From positions 3,760,461 to 3,824,460 of the forward strand of contig CM034139.1 of NCBI GenBank assembly GCA_019914995.1: DNA of 64,000 bases, read 5' to 3'. The stretch's first letter is position 1, and the number at the start of each line of letters is the position of its first letter. Shown here in pieces: positions 19,601 to 31,664 of this stretch. The translations under genes and the position numbers were made by a program. The notes below the pieces were generated by a model. The model worked only from the letters and a program-made list of their open reading frames with translations. It did not search any database and was not told the DNA's origin. This stretch comes from Acanthochlamys bracteata (taxonomy: Eukaryota; Streptophyta; Magnoliopsida; Pandanales; Velloziaceae).

Positions 19601-22149
19601 ATGGTAATGGCACTTCTACAAAGTCTCACTAGTGCAACTCACATTGTTGAGACCAGCAACAAAAGCTTCTCTCATCTTCTCCGACGATCTCCAAGAGGAG
19701 CGGTAGTTGGGCCAGTGAAGGCTTCACTCTCTGCAGCAAAGGAAAATGTTCTCAGAGAGTTTCACCAGAGAAGGGCACTCAAGGTTTGCTTCTCTCATTA
19801 TATTCTTGAAAGTTCCTAACATACTAAATACATAATGCTAGGTGATGTAAGTAGTGCAATGATTATGTTATCCTCTGTTGGAGAATATGACAGTAGCAGA
19901 ACTGCTAGTTGGGAAGTGTAGTAGATAGGTAATTATGTGTAGGAATTATTGTTTTACATTTCCAAAGTTATAATCAATTTGTATTCGATTAATTGAAATT
20001 GCAGCTTTGAAGAGAAGTGAAATGGTAAACTTGGTCTTTATGCAGATTATCTCTGGGCTCCAGAATTTTGACAAGGATAATGTCTCATCTGTTGTTATTG
20101 CTGCTGATAAGGTTTGTGCATAACTGATTGCTTATTTTTTATTGCGGTTTTAAATTGAAAGTTACATTTATTCAAAGTGTTTGTGACATTACTCTTTTTG
20201 TTGTTGTCGTTGTTGTTGTTGTTGTTTTTTCCCCCCTTCTTAATTGGTCTTTCTTCTCACTATAATGCTAAGATCATATGGCAGGGTGGAGCAACTCATG
20301 TTGACATAGCTTGTGATTCAGAACTAGTAAAGATGGCTATGGATATAACCTCTCTTCCTGTAAGTCTTCCTGTAAACTTTCATTGATATGAGTATCTTAC
20401 TAGTTCTAAGTTCACCATTCACAACCCTTACAAAAAATCAAGTGAAATATACGAGTAATTTACAAAGTTTTCGTTTCTGTGATGGTGTGTATGAACAGAA
20501 TCAAGACATTTCGAAATTAGGAAGAAAATGCAATACAGAATCATCAAAATTAGGTGCAGAGAAGTACAAATTAAAGAAAATGCAATACAGAAGTATGAAC
20601 ACCAAGAAATTTTGTGCAATTTTTGTATGGAGTTAAAAGCTTGAGGAACTAGAATGCAACTTCTCCAAGACTAAGAACTTCTCAAGATCTTAGTTTGGTA
20701 GGAGACAAGTGAGAAATTCTCTTAATACATTTTACTTCTTGAAACTATCACACCAAGGGTAAGAGAAAGAGAAATTTGCTTATGCATTGTAATTTCAATT
20801 ATGCAGATCTGTGTTTCATCTGTAGATCCAGAGGCTTTTCTACCTGCAGTCGACGCAGGTGCCCAGATGGTTAGAATTCTTAACTTCCTGTGAACTTACT
20901 CCTCACTGAATAGAAAAGGCGATAGCATTTGTAGAATTCTAACTTCCTGTGAAAATCTTCATGGGTTGATGCAGATAGAAATCGGAAACTATGACTCTTT
21001 CTATGAAATGGGGATGCAGTTCTCTGCAGAACAGGTAACTGAGCTTTTTCAAGTAAAAGAGGAAGTCTAATGAATTAACAAAATAGCAAATACTAGCAGC
21101 TTGTTAGGAGGACAAAACTCTGCAGGACTTTGCATCTTAGAACTGAAATTGTATATTATTCTCCCTTGTTCCATTCATCTTGACTGATATTACAATTACA
21201 AGTTAGAGCATCTATTTATTTTTGTTCCCTCTTTATAAAAGGATCTATATAATTGTAGGTGCTAAAGCTAACAAGGTATACAAGGAACATTCTTCCTTAT
21301 GTCACACTATCAGTCACCGTACCTCACACTCTTAGTCTCCCTGATCAGGTAAAACCAAAAGCTTATGCTCAACGATTGTTTATCCTTTTTGTTGTCAGAA
21401 ATTTAGTTCTTGTATGTTCTTGGCATCATGGAAGGTGAAACTAGCTGAGCTATTGGAGCAGGAAGGGGTTGACATCATCCAAACAGAAGGCGGGAAATGC
21501 TCTCATCCTTCAAAACCTGGTGTTCTTGGATTGATCGAGAAGGTACAACTTAGTGTTTCCTTTTCTTGACAGGTAGTCTTCAACAGCATCACCTCGGATT
21601 AAATTGACTTCACTGGATTCTGTTGTCTACATGTTTTCTAGTAGATTTTCCACTTGTAATGCATAAAAGAATAAACAAAAGGCTGTCTTTTCATGTCATG
21701 CCTAGATCCAATATCAATATACCGTCTTCCACGAAGTTTGAAGTTTTCTTTTGGTTTCTCAATAGGCAACACCAACTCTAGCAGCAGCGTATTCTATTGC
21801 ACGGGCTGTTAAAATTCCAGTGATGTGTTCATCAGGAGTAAGTGCTGTTACAGCACCAATGGCATTGGCAGCAGGAGCAGCTGGTGTGGTAAATACATAA
21901 ACTTTCCCAAGAAAACTCTTCAAATAGTTGGGGCAGGCTTAAGTTGCATCATGCCGAAAGTTGATTCTCTTTGTGCTCTGGTGAATTTCATAGTTCTAAT
22001 AAGTTTCCTCCTTTGGAACATAGGGTGTTGGTACGGCAGTAAACAAGCTTAACGATTTTATTGCAATGATAGCTGAGGTCAGAAGTATTGCAGATTCACT
22101 AGGTGTTCCAAGCAATACCACAGAAGAACTCATAAGTATTCAGCCATGA
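19601..22149 (+). CDS. ycf23: Ycf23-like protein (DUF561), probably plastid-targeted
   Basis: Nine exons, all with GT-AG ends and closing in frame to 297 residues: 19601-19783, 20046-20111, 20285-20359, 20807-20869, 20975-21034, 21259-21348, 21435-21542, 21766-21888, 22024-22149. The first 45 residues are Ser/Ala/Arg-rich without acidic residues, as in a transit peptide. The body has LKIISGLQNFDKDNV, KGGATHVDIACDSELV, VSSVDPEAFLPAVDAGAQM, TEGGKCSHPSKPGV and VKIPVMCSSGVSAVTAPMAL. These match the Ycf23 family, which is plastid-encoded in some algae and nuclear in land plants. The biochemical role is unknown; the GG-x-D and late G-rich segments suggest a TIM-barrel-like fold (inference). The second Met, two codons on, could also be the start. 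Confidence 0.9.
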
Positions 22150-22408
22150 ATCAGTGATGAGCAGTGTCATCAGTCAGAATTGGACATAGTTTATACTTTC
22201 AGCAAATAAAAGGGGCTCCAAGTTTTGAATGTTTTAATCTGGTACTGTTTACTGGAGAGTTTTAACATATATAATGCTCCTTTTCTGCCTGTGATGCACC
22301 TTGTCACGTATACATTTTTGATTCAGGAAGTACTTGTCAACTAGCTTTCTACATGATACAACAAGACCATGAGTAACTTAGTTGGAGGTCCCATTTACTT
22401 ACTCATAC

Positions 22409-24373
22409 TCAGTCCTTGGTCTCTTCTTCAGAGCCCTCACCATTTTCCTACAGATGTTAAAAGAAAGGCAGTACAATTAGCCAATTATAATCATCAGGAG
22501 TAGATAATACTGTTGGCCATGATAAATAAAATGAAAGAAAAAAGAAAAGAAAAAGGCACCAATCTTTCTCTTTATATAGGCTGCCGTTGCTTTTTCAAAC
22601 TCATTTCTTTTCTGAGTGGCTATGTCATAGTATTTAAGTTTTTCCTGGAAAACATAAGAGGATATTACTTTAAGCTTGACAAACTAGTGCATCTACGATA
22701 CACAGAAAGATGTCATTAGAAGAAAACTAACTAGAAAGAATAACGCCGAACTTGTCCTTTCATCACCAACTTCCTTTCCACCAGAAAGGACTGTACTCTA
22801 ATTGGTAATTGTCTTTCCTAGTAGAGCAAAGTTGTATGGCCATGCTGGAAAAAAAAAGGCCATACAAAGAATATACCAGATAATATCTAGGCATTCTCTT
22901 GCACCTAATTAACAGTTTAGGACATACTGATGGTACTATCCGCAACCCCTATCTGGAGGAAAGCATATTGTGCAGAAGTAACAGAACATGTCGGTTTTGC
23001 TATTTGCAATGATACTTAGAACTACTCCAAAAATGTCAAAGATAACAATGTCAATTTGTAATCAAATGTGTACATTGTACCACTGCAATGTTAAAGGAAC
23101 TTGACTACCAAATCAACCAGAGAAAATATAGAAAGCTTTAGAAGAATAGATCTACAAAAGGCACATGGCCTTAACAAGAATTCATGCATGAACATCTTTG
23201 TGGTCAGTGATGACATAGAATTTAGACCTACAAGAACAGCCAAAGGTCTCAACGAGTTTGTTGCAAGATTTACAAAGAACTTTTATAAAATAAACTTAAG
23301 ATTCATGCACATGGCAATCTAACCTCAAAGGGCAACATCTTCCATTTCTCGCCGCATGCTTTCCCAATCTAGGAAACATTTGTTAGAACATTCTAGATCA
23401 GAAAAGAAACAGAAAGGCATAAAACAAGTTACAATTTGATAGAAAAGCCATCATGTGCATACCTCACACATTTAACGTTTGGGTTTTTTTCTTGGTAGGT
23501 CTTCCAAAAATCTTCCCTTCGGAGAGAGGAAAAATGGTTTAGTGCATGTTGAAAATGCTAGTATGAGACCACTCCATATGCAGGATCACAAAAGAAAGAA
23601 ATTATCACCTTCTCAAGAGAGATCAATCAATATTTTTAATAACAGTCACTGCAAGTATCCATCCTTTGCTAATGCCTCAACAGTTATTACTGTAGTCAAT
23701 AGGCCATGTATCATGTCTTCCTCTTCTGCTTTAAGTCAACAAACAAATGCATATCTAGATTACTCTTGATTCTTCGGATACAAGCTCGGTTGTAATTTAA
23801 CTAGAATAGCCAGTGATTCCAATGGTCGATATGGAGCTACACAGGAAACTTTCAAGCCCAGGGACTGCACTATTCTAGCTAATTTGTTGCAAGGCCATAT
23901 ATGTGAACTCGATAGGAATCATCTAAAGATATTGGTTAGTAAGAACTCAAACACTTCGGAGTAATTCGTCCCAACGTGTCAATTAACTAGTGACAGAGCA
24001 AAGACAGTTCATGAGATGCCACACCAATCAGATCAACAAAGTCGTCAGTTTTGAAGCCATTTGCTTCTATCATTTACACTTTGGTCAATGAAAGCAATTT
24101 TTAGCCTATGCATCTTTTGGGTCCTCAAGCCTTGACATCTAGGTCCTTGAACAATGAACAGATTATTCAAAGTCAAAGATAAATCCTTCTTGCAATAAGA
24201 AACTTCACTTCCGATGTTATTATGACAATGACAAGGTAAATCCTTCTTGGCTTCTTTGGTTTTTCGGGGTCTTCCTTGGTAGGCTTCTTATTGCGCTTGC
24301 TCTTCTTAGCCATGGGAGACCTCAACGCCATCAACTGTTTCTGTTGCTCTCTTCCCTTCGCCCGTGTTTTCAT
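22409..24373 (-). CDS. HMG-box (HMGB-type) chromatin protein, structure partly unclear
   Basis: Pieces on the minus strand. The N-terminal exon from ATG 24373 encodes a very basic tail (KKSKRNKKPTKEDPEKPKKP). Next come an exon ending at 23468 with EDFWKTYQEKNPNVKC, exon 23324-23368 IGKACGEKWKMLPFE, exon about 22560-22644 EKLKYYDIATQKRNEFEK, and the acidic tail 22409-22447 (ENGEGSEEETKD, stop). This is the order of a plant HMGB protein: basic N terminus, one HMG box, acidic C terminus. Such proteins bend DNA in chromatin. Odd points: the usual PPSAFF(V/C)F start of helix I after KPKKP is absent (the genome reads RRIYL), and the last-but-one exon lacks an in-phase GT donor before the acidic exon. 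It is either a divergent gene or a young pseudogene. Confidence 0.6.
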
Positions 24374-25865
24374 CTCTGATATATCGTGAAGACAGAAAGA
24401 GAGAGAAAACGATTCCTGAGAATTGAGAGAAAAGAGGAAAAGAGAGAAATTCACCAACGATCGCTGGAGTTAGAGAAGTAGCAGCGAGCTTCGAAGACCG
24501 CTCGCTGCTTGATAAATTTTTGGAATGTAAAACAAAAATCTCAAAAACAATTGAGGAACCTGCCCAGCTGATCCGTGCTTATCTTCTACAGGATCTTTCT
24601 TGGCGATCGAGTTGATTCACAAACGAAACAGATAAAGAGAACAGAGAGATAGAGTGCAAAGAATCGAAAGTTGCAACCACTAACCGCGGGAGAGAGCGAG
24701 GAATTTTTCTGTGGTTTTTTCCTTTCCTATTTTTATTAATAGATTTTGGCCATTTAACACAAAAGACCCTAAAATAAGATTAAGAGCTAGTTTACATTGA
24801 TTGAAACTGAATTAGAATGTGTTCTTTTGATTTGAAAATAACATTAATAAAAAATAAATTATTATAAAATATAGTTGAAATTAAGTTTAATTTTTATATT
24901 AAAGAAATAAATTTGAAGTGATTTTTTCATATTTTTTTATTGCTGAAAGTGAATCTAAAATAATGTTTTAGCAAAGAGTAAAATTATATGGATAAAAAAC
25001 ATATTTCTACCGCAAATAAGTTACAGAAATTAATTATTTAAGAAATAAACTTTTATTAAAAATTGTTTAAGTTTTAGACTTATCTTTTATTAAAAATAAA
25101 TTCATAAGTGAAGTTTTTAGTTTTAAATATGACTATTGAAAGTGAAGTTACAGTGAGAAAAGTAAACGAGTTTAGCTAAAACTAACTTAAAAAATTATTA
25201 TGAACTTAATTTTGACAAGAAAAAACTAAATTTCAAACATAATAAATATGTGGTAAATACAAATAACAAACGTGCCCATTTGTTTGACTTGAGAGATATT
25301 TGCAGTGTTTATAACACTATTTGTATTTATTTATTTTCTAATAAATTGAATTTTAATTCAAAAAGTATATATAAAAAGTTATATATCACACAATTATATA
25401 TATATATTAATTTTAAATAAAAATATTAAGCTTTTAACAAAGATTTTAATATATTTTTTATTTTGAAGAATTAATAAGTGAAATAGAAAACTAAAGTATT
25501 TAGAGCTCTTTCTCGACGTTCTAAGTTTAACTCAGGAGTGTTTTGACGTCGCTTTTTTTAAGTTTCTTTTTTTATTATAATATTTTTATTTTATATTTTT
25601 TAATAAGTTTTTTAGTATATTCTATAAATTTTATAAAAATTTAAATAAATATTATATTATTTATTTTATTTATTTTGTAGATAGAAAAATTCGTTTCTAA
25701 CTAAAAATATATTTTGTTTTAAAAAAATTCTAAATCGATAAGCACATTTAGTTATCTACTTAAATATTAAGGTCCTTTTTGTTAAAATAGCCTTCATTCT
25801 TCCAAGTTATAGCAAGTTCTATAACATCAGAAATCAAAACCCCCTTCTCTATTTCTTCTGATTTC
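24374..25865. other. Intergenic, AT-rich
   Basis: Contains the likely HMG-box 5' UTR and promoter (to about 24720), then AT-rich DNA with no gene. A small inverted-ended element may lie at 25525-25740 (GAGTGTTTTGACG on the left). The CCDC174-like gene begins at the right edge. Confidence 0.55.
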
Positions 25866-28800
25866 GTGGAGATGGCCGGAGATGGAGAGGCACCGGAGGT
25901 AGGCGGAGGAGATGGGAGGAGACAGCGGGCAGCGGAGTCGTTAGGATGGTTGACAGAGTCGGCGGTGATGCCGAAGAAGCACAAGGCAATTGAAGGCGTG
26001 GGCGCTGCTTCAATGATGGAGCTCCGTGCTCAGTATTACAAAACTCAACAGGAAACACGGCAAACTCGTGTTTTGGGCGAGCCTGATACTCTTAGGGCGA
26101 AGAAGAGACCTATTCGTTCCGATTTGTTCTCTAATAAGAACGTCGGAGTTGATGCCAGAAACATAAAGTAATTCACTCGATCTTTCATTTTGATTTCTTA
26201 TATTTTCCGATCGAATAATTGGGTCAGTTATTAATTGTCTTCAGTTAAAAGTGCTATTCTAATTTCAAGCCATTTATAAGTGAACAGTGAAGTGGTATTT
26301 TAGCTTTTTGCTTTTCTAATTTGACTACTATGGGTTTTTACGATGTAGTTGTTGCAAGCTATAAGGATTATATAGGCATTCTAGTAAAGTATATATCTCA
26401 AATTTCCAAGAGCCACAATCAAATAGAACCTAAGTTTGTAGGATTGGCATTGTTGCCATGGCTCCAGCATAAGGAATTTTTATAAGGATTTTTGTTCATT
26501 CTGCTGATGAGTTGTAACATTATTTATTGGGAAGAAAAGTCATAGCATCTGAATTTGCATAATAAACAAGTTTGGTTTAAGTGGTTTCTAGGTTCTGCTT
26601 GTTTGGAGCTTGTGTCAGTATATTAGCTTATAAAACACACAGTGTTGCAAATTGGCTTGTGTTAGTTATATTACTGAGTCGATTTATTTTTAGTTATGAG
26701 TATCTGGTGGTAGAATTCCTCGATGAGTTGTGTTTTGGTTAGGACTGGTCCTTTAAAGATGTATGGAGTGTTTAAGATGCCTGCTCCACCTGAATCTGAT
26801 TGGTGGGTAAGTCCAACCTATCTTGGATTTGACATTGAGGTTCTGAAATTATGTGGAGCAGATTATCATCTTCTCTAGGAACCTCTTGCATGCTTGCACT
26901 TAATTTTGCATTCTTGCTTGCTTGGGAAACAAGAGCTTGAATTTAATTTCTCGCTTTCATTTTAATTTTTAATGAAGAACTCTTCTAACAGATAGTTTAA
27001 AGTTTACAATCAAAGTAGTTTCACACATAAGTTAGGAATGAACTGCATTTAAGCAATACACAATTTCCAAGCTAAAAGTCAGGTTGATTGGTTTGAATAG
27101 CCTGTTACTCATTATTTTTGGATGAATGACTAGCTTAAAAAGTAAAAACTTCACTAATTACATTCTAGAGTAGCAAAAATTTTTGAAGTTAAACTAAATG
27201 GTAAGGTGCAAGGGTTTTGGTATGGTATCATTCTGTGATATGTTTATTAATCGTGCGCAGACTTCATACTAAGTTAGTTGATGCTTAGCTTGTCTCTTGA
27301 GAACATCCTGTGGGGCATTGCGGACTCCCTTCAACTTACAGATAGAGTTGGCTAGTTATTTGTCATTGTAGTCTAGTTTGTATCCTTTTATATCTACTGA
27401 AATTTGTATGCATGGAAGAGTCTAACACAGAACAGATGTGAACACATTTGAGGTTGGTTGGAGTGAGGATGGCTTGCAGTACTAAAATTCCCATCTTAAT
27501 AGTAAATAGAAAACTCTATTACTAAGAACCACCCAGACTTGTAGATAAAGAAGTGAAAAGTTTTTAACGAATAACTGCTCTAAAGAGATAGTTCAAATTA
27601 ATTATCAAAGTTTAAAGAACATTGAAAAGAGATACATATATGCATGGACAAGCTCCATTCTCCTTCATTTAAAATCAATTAAAAAGAGAAATAAAATTAG
27701 AGCTCTTGGTTTCCAAGCACGAATGGTATCTATAGTTCAAAATGAAGTGCTTGCATGCAATGGCTCACAAGATGAGCACTCGAGCTTCTTATTCAAGGTG
27801 AAAACCCACTCCTTGCAATGTTAAAACCTCCTAATAGAAATCATGATAGGCTGGGTTCCATCAGTCGTGTTTCAGTCAGACTTGGTTGCAGAATCTAATT
27901 GCAAACTCTATCCTAATGAAACTGTTCAGTAGCTAAAGCAAGTATTTTGTGCCTATCAAAAGCTTTAAAGCATCTCTTTATATAAAGTATCGAATATTCT
28001 AAGGTAAAAGTGGCACTAGAATGTTTCTTAAATGTACCTCTCATCGCATGTTTGTGCACTCATTTAAGTCCTTTATATTGTAAACAGGATAATGGTTGGC
28101 TAGTTAGCTATACAAGATAGTTGTGCACTAAAGTCGTTGATGATAGGAATCTACGTAGAACTTGATTATTGAAGCTAAGATGGAAGATTTTATTCCTTTG
28201 TGCTATCTGATTGGGCTACAAAAGAAGCTATTATACTGTAATTTTCTACGTTATTATATTATAATTAAAGGTTCTCGAAGAAGATGCAACTTACGGTATG
28301 TTTGGATATATGGTTAAAAAATAGGAGTAACATGACGGATAGAAAAAATAATAAGAGAGCGGATAGTAAATGATAACTATATAACTTTACAATGTCTGTG
28401 TATATAGTAAGGGTAATAAATTAACTATATTTAGATAGATAGATAAATAAATGAGTAACGAAAATAAATTTTTTGTAAAAGACTCAAATACTCTTTTATT
28501 GGTATTAATTAAATTTTTATTAATATAACTTTAAACTAATTTGATTAATATAATTTAAATTAGCTTTATTAATATGACTTTTAGATTAATCTTTTATTAA
28601 TGTTTGATATAATTAAACAAAATTAAATAAGTTTTTAAATTAAAAAACTTGATCACATAGTTTCATTATTTTCTCAACCAATTAAGATCAATTAAAATTA
28701 AATAAATATAAATATTATAAATTATTATAATAAAAATTAACACATATTAATTAAGATAAATATTAAATTAAAATATATACTAGACAGTTAAAAATAATAA

Positions 28801-30242
28801 TAAAAGAATAAAAGGGGAAGTAAATTTGTTTTCTCTTTTGTCACCATTGCGTATCCACCAAATTGGTGGGTACGCATTTCACCACCATCCATGGTGAAAT
28901 GAACCATGTGTACCCACCATTTCACCTTCTCTTACCTTAATGAAATATAAACATACATTGTTAAGGTGGAAAAATGCTTCACCATTTCCATCATTCACCA
29001 CCTTTACCTATCATCCAAACAATGCATTAAAAGCTAAAGTAACGCCATACTAGTGTGATGTGCTTTTGATCAATGATGAATTGCAACTTCCTCATGTTGT
29101 TGTTTGCTAAAGCTAGAAAAGTTATTGGTAATCTAGAGTTGCAACCATTTTGTGGATTCTTTTGAGGTATCTGATTTCGATCCTAGAGAAAGAAGGAGAT
29201 TTAGATTTAAGCTGGTATCGACATGTAAGATCATGTCAAACTTTTATGATATGATCTTTTGCAAAGGGTTCATTTATCTAGCCAAGACCACTTAGTGGGA
29301 TAAAGCTTTCTTGAAGAAGTCATAGCCACACAACTCATTTTCTCTTTTGAAAGAATTCATGCAGCCAAGTTTATCTTATTTTGCTTAAGCACATTCTTGA
29401 TGCCCCTTACTTTATTTCCAATTTAAGTTTTCAATTTGTGCTTAATATGAAGAAAATACCAACTCCTAACTTGATGCAATTTGGGAGAAACAACTCCAAT
29501 CTCTTAAAATAGACATGGTCATGCCATAGGCTTTTGGCGCTAACATTTTCTTTTTGTGTGTTGAACAGGGACAAGCTGGAGCTCAAAGCTATTAATGATG
29601 GTTCCAACAGCTATGCAGCTTTAGAGAAAAAAGCAGAACTATATGAGAAACTTAGAAGAGGCGAGCTCTCAGATGAAGACGAGAAATATAGTGTGGATTT
29701 CTTTATCAAAAGACAGATACAAGAAGAACCTGCGCAGTCAGAAAGCTGTGTCGTCTTTAATGATGTACAACAAGGAAACGAAGATGTTGATGGTGGGTTA
29801 GGTGCTAAACCTTTTGTACCTGGCCGAGTTGGAGCCACTGTTGACTATGAGGAGCACAAGCGGTTTGTAAGGTATAGTTTGATTTTTATTAACCAATTAA
29901 ATATTGGTAATTAATCTTCAAGTGCATATGATTTCACGAAGTCTTCTTTTAGGTAAGTTTAGGTAGATACTTCTCTAGGATGCTTTCTGTATAACCAGCA
30001 TCCTGCTACCATCATTTACTGCAGAAGCCTTTTATGTTGTTACTGACATTGCTGTCTCACCAACTTTCTTATTCGCAAACAGTGAAGTTCATGAAGAGGC
30101 AAACCAAGCAAGGGAAAGGGCGAAAACTTTCAGAATGCGCCAACAAGAGGAGGCTGCTGCTCGCAGGGAGAAACTTAAACAGGCTTATCTTAGAAAGAAG
30201 CTGGAGAAAATGACTGCAGCAAATGTTAACAATAGTAGCTAG
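25866..30242 (+). CDS. CCDC174 homolog (nuclear coiled-coil protein)
   Basis: Exons 25866-26167, 29569-29871 and 30083-30242 join in frame to 254 residues (252 from the second Met at 25872). A candidate 60-bp cassette exon at 26743-26802 also fits in frame. Family landmarks are SMMELRAQYYKTQQETR, RSDLFSNKNVGVDARNIK, YAALEKKAELYEKLRRGELS and DEDEKYSVDFFIKRQ. In animals CCDC174 reads SSLVDLKAELLRKQQE, NAGVSAR and LYEKMxxGxxxDEExxxYLVDF. The C-terminal part (NQARERAKTFRMRQQEEAAA and on) is a basic coiled coil. Animal CCDC174 is nuclear and contacts the exon-junction factor eIF4A3; whether this holds here is inference. A 730-bp transposon-like repeat sits in the 3.4-kb first intron. Confidence 0.8.
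26743..26802 (+). other. Candidate cassette exon of the CCDC174-like gene with tandem donors
   Basis: GGTTAG precedes the segment, which reads TGPLKMYGVFKMPAPPESD in the phase set by exon 1. With donor GTGGGT at 26803 it is 60 bp, and both inclusion and skipping keep frame. The stronger donor GTAAGT at 26807 gives 64 bp and would lead to an early stop in the next exon. No transcript evidence is available to me. Confidence 0.45.
28294..29026. mobile_element. MITE / non-autonomous element, PIF-Harbinger-like ends (copy A)
   Basis: 733 bp inside the CCDC174 intron. The ends CGGTATGTTTGGATATATGG and, in reverse complement, TGCATTGTTTGGATGATAGG share TGTTTGGAT; TTA flanks both sides (28291-28293, 29027-29029), the size and sequence preferred by PIF/Harbinger and Tourist elements. 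No coding capacity. A diverged copy in the opposite orientation lies at about 36112-36832. Confidence 0.65.
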
Positions 30243-31664
30243 GTTGCCATTCTGGTTGTGGATGGCAAAGCAATTGTGAAGTGGCCAAAATTGCTAGGGC
30301 AGCCTCCCTTAGAATAGTAGCACAAAAATAAATAAAAAAGATAAAAGATCTATAAAAAAGGCTTCTCTTATAGCCATAATTGCTCGGAGGAATATTTCCT
30401 GGTGATACTTCAATATCTGCTAGGACAACAGATACACCAGGTCAGCTCCTGTTACTTAGATGAAGACATAAGCCAGGACGTAAACAGTATGAATCAATCA
30501 AACCTTGGAATTTCCTCTAGGCATAAATTATTCAATGGATCTGTGACGTCTGTGTATATGGTGTTTGATGATAAGTGAGCGCTCTGCCGCAGTTCTTCCC
30601 TTTCTTTACTGTGGCAACTCAATCAAAGCCTCTTCGTTAAGTAGCTGACTGTAGGTTTAACAGAGCTTTTATATGCGTTTTCTTGTTCTAGTTTTTCCTT
30701 CTTTGGTATTACTCGAATGTAAATTGTACTGCTTGTAAAACTTTAGTTTACGAGTCATTCATGCAAATTTCTTGTTAGCACGGTCTTCTTATTTTTAATT
30801 ATATATTTTTTAATACATATTTTATAAATATTTAAAAAATTTATTTAAAATTTAGAAGAGAAAAATTTTATATAATGAATTTTTTAAATTATAAATTTTT
30901 ATTTTTTAAATATAAAAATAATTTTTTTAAAAAAATAGAAAATATTTTTATTTTAAAAATACTTCAAACGCTCGTTAAGCTGCCACGAACCATTTTGGTC
31001 TTTTAGACATTTTCGGCAGTGTGTTTTACTAATTTTATTTAATTATATATTTTATTCATAATATTCTATTATAATTTTAGGTCAGAAAAAATTACTATTA
31101 TTATTATTCAATTTAAAAATAAATTTTTTTATAAATAGTCTCAAATATGATTTTATTACTTATTATTGCATTACTTCGCCGCGTCGCTGAAGAAGCTCGC
31201 TAATTATTACTCCTACTAAAAGAAACGGTCCTTAACGGACCCACATTTGTTGACTTAGCCGTTGCGACCGTTACTGATCAAAATAAATTTCAGTAAAATG
31301 CTTCGAATAATTAGTCTCCATTTAAAAAACAACAATTTGATTATGTGTCTCTTTCTAATCTCTTTATCCTGTGTTCTATATTCTTGTTCATTTACCTGAT
31401 CACTCTCCTGCTTCAGATTCCGTTTCGGGATCAAGCCTCCAAGCCGTAAAAACAAAATAAAATAAACTGAACGAAAGAAAAGAGTATCAAATTCTTTCTC
31501 GACCGTTGTTTTTGCTATCAATTGCTTCCTATCTTGTTTTTGTTGCTTTATTCTCTTTCTTTCCTTTATTTGTATACCGAGAATTTCTATCTGTATTCCG
31601 TTACTTTATTCCAATTCCATCAGTCGCTCTCTGTCCCTTTCTAATCATTTGAAGAAAATTTGAG
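30243..31664. other. Intergenic: 3' UTR, AT-rich DNA, promoter of the lipase gene
   Basis: 30243-30770 is probably the 3' UTR of the upstream gene. 30785-31150 is AT-rich with inverted-repeat-like ends (CACGGTC..., ACGCTCGT...). 31160-31664 is the likely promoter and 5' UTR of the lipase. The ORF at 31255-31521 has no known domain. Confidence 0.5.
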
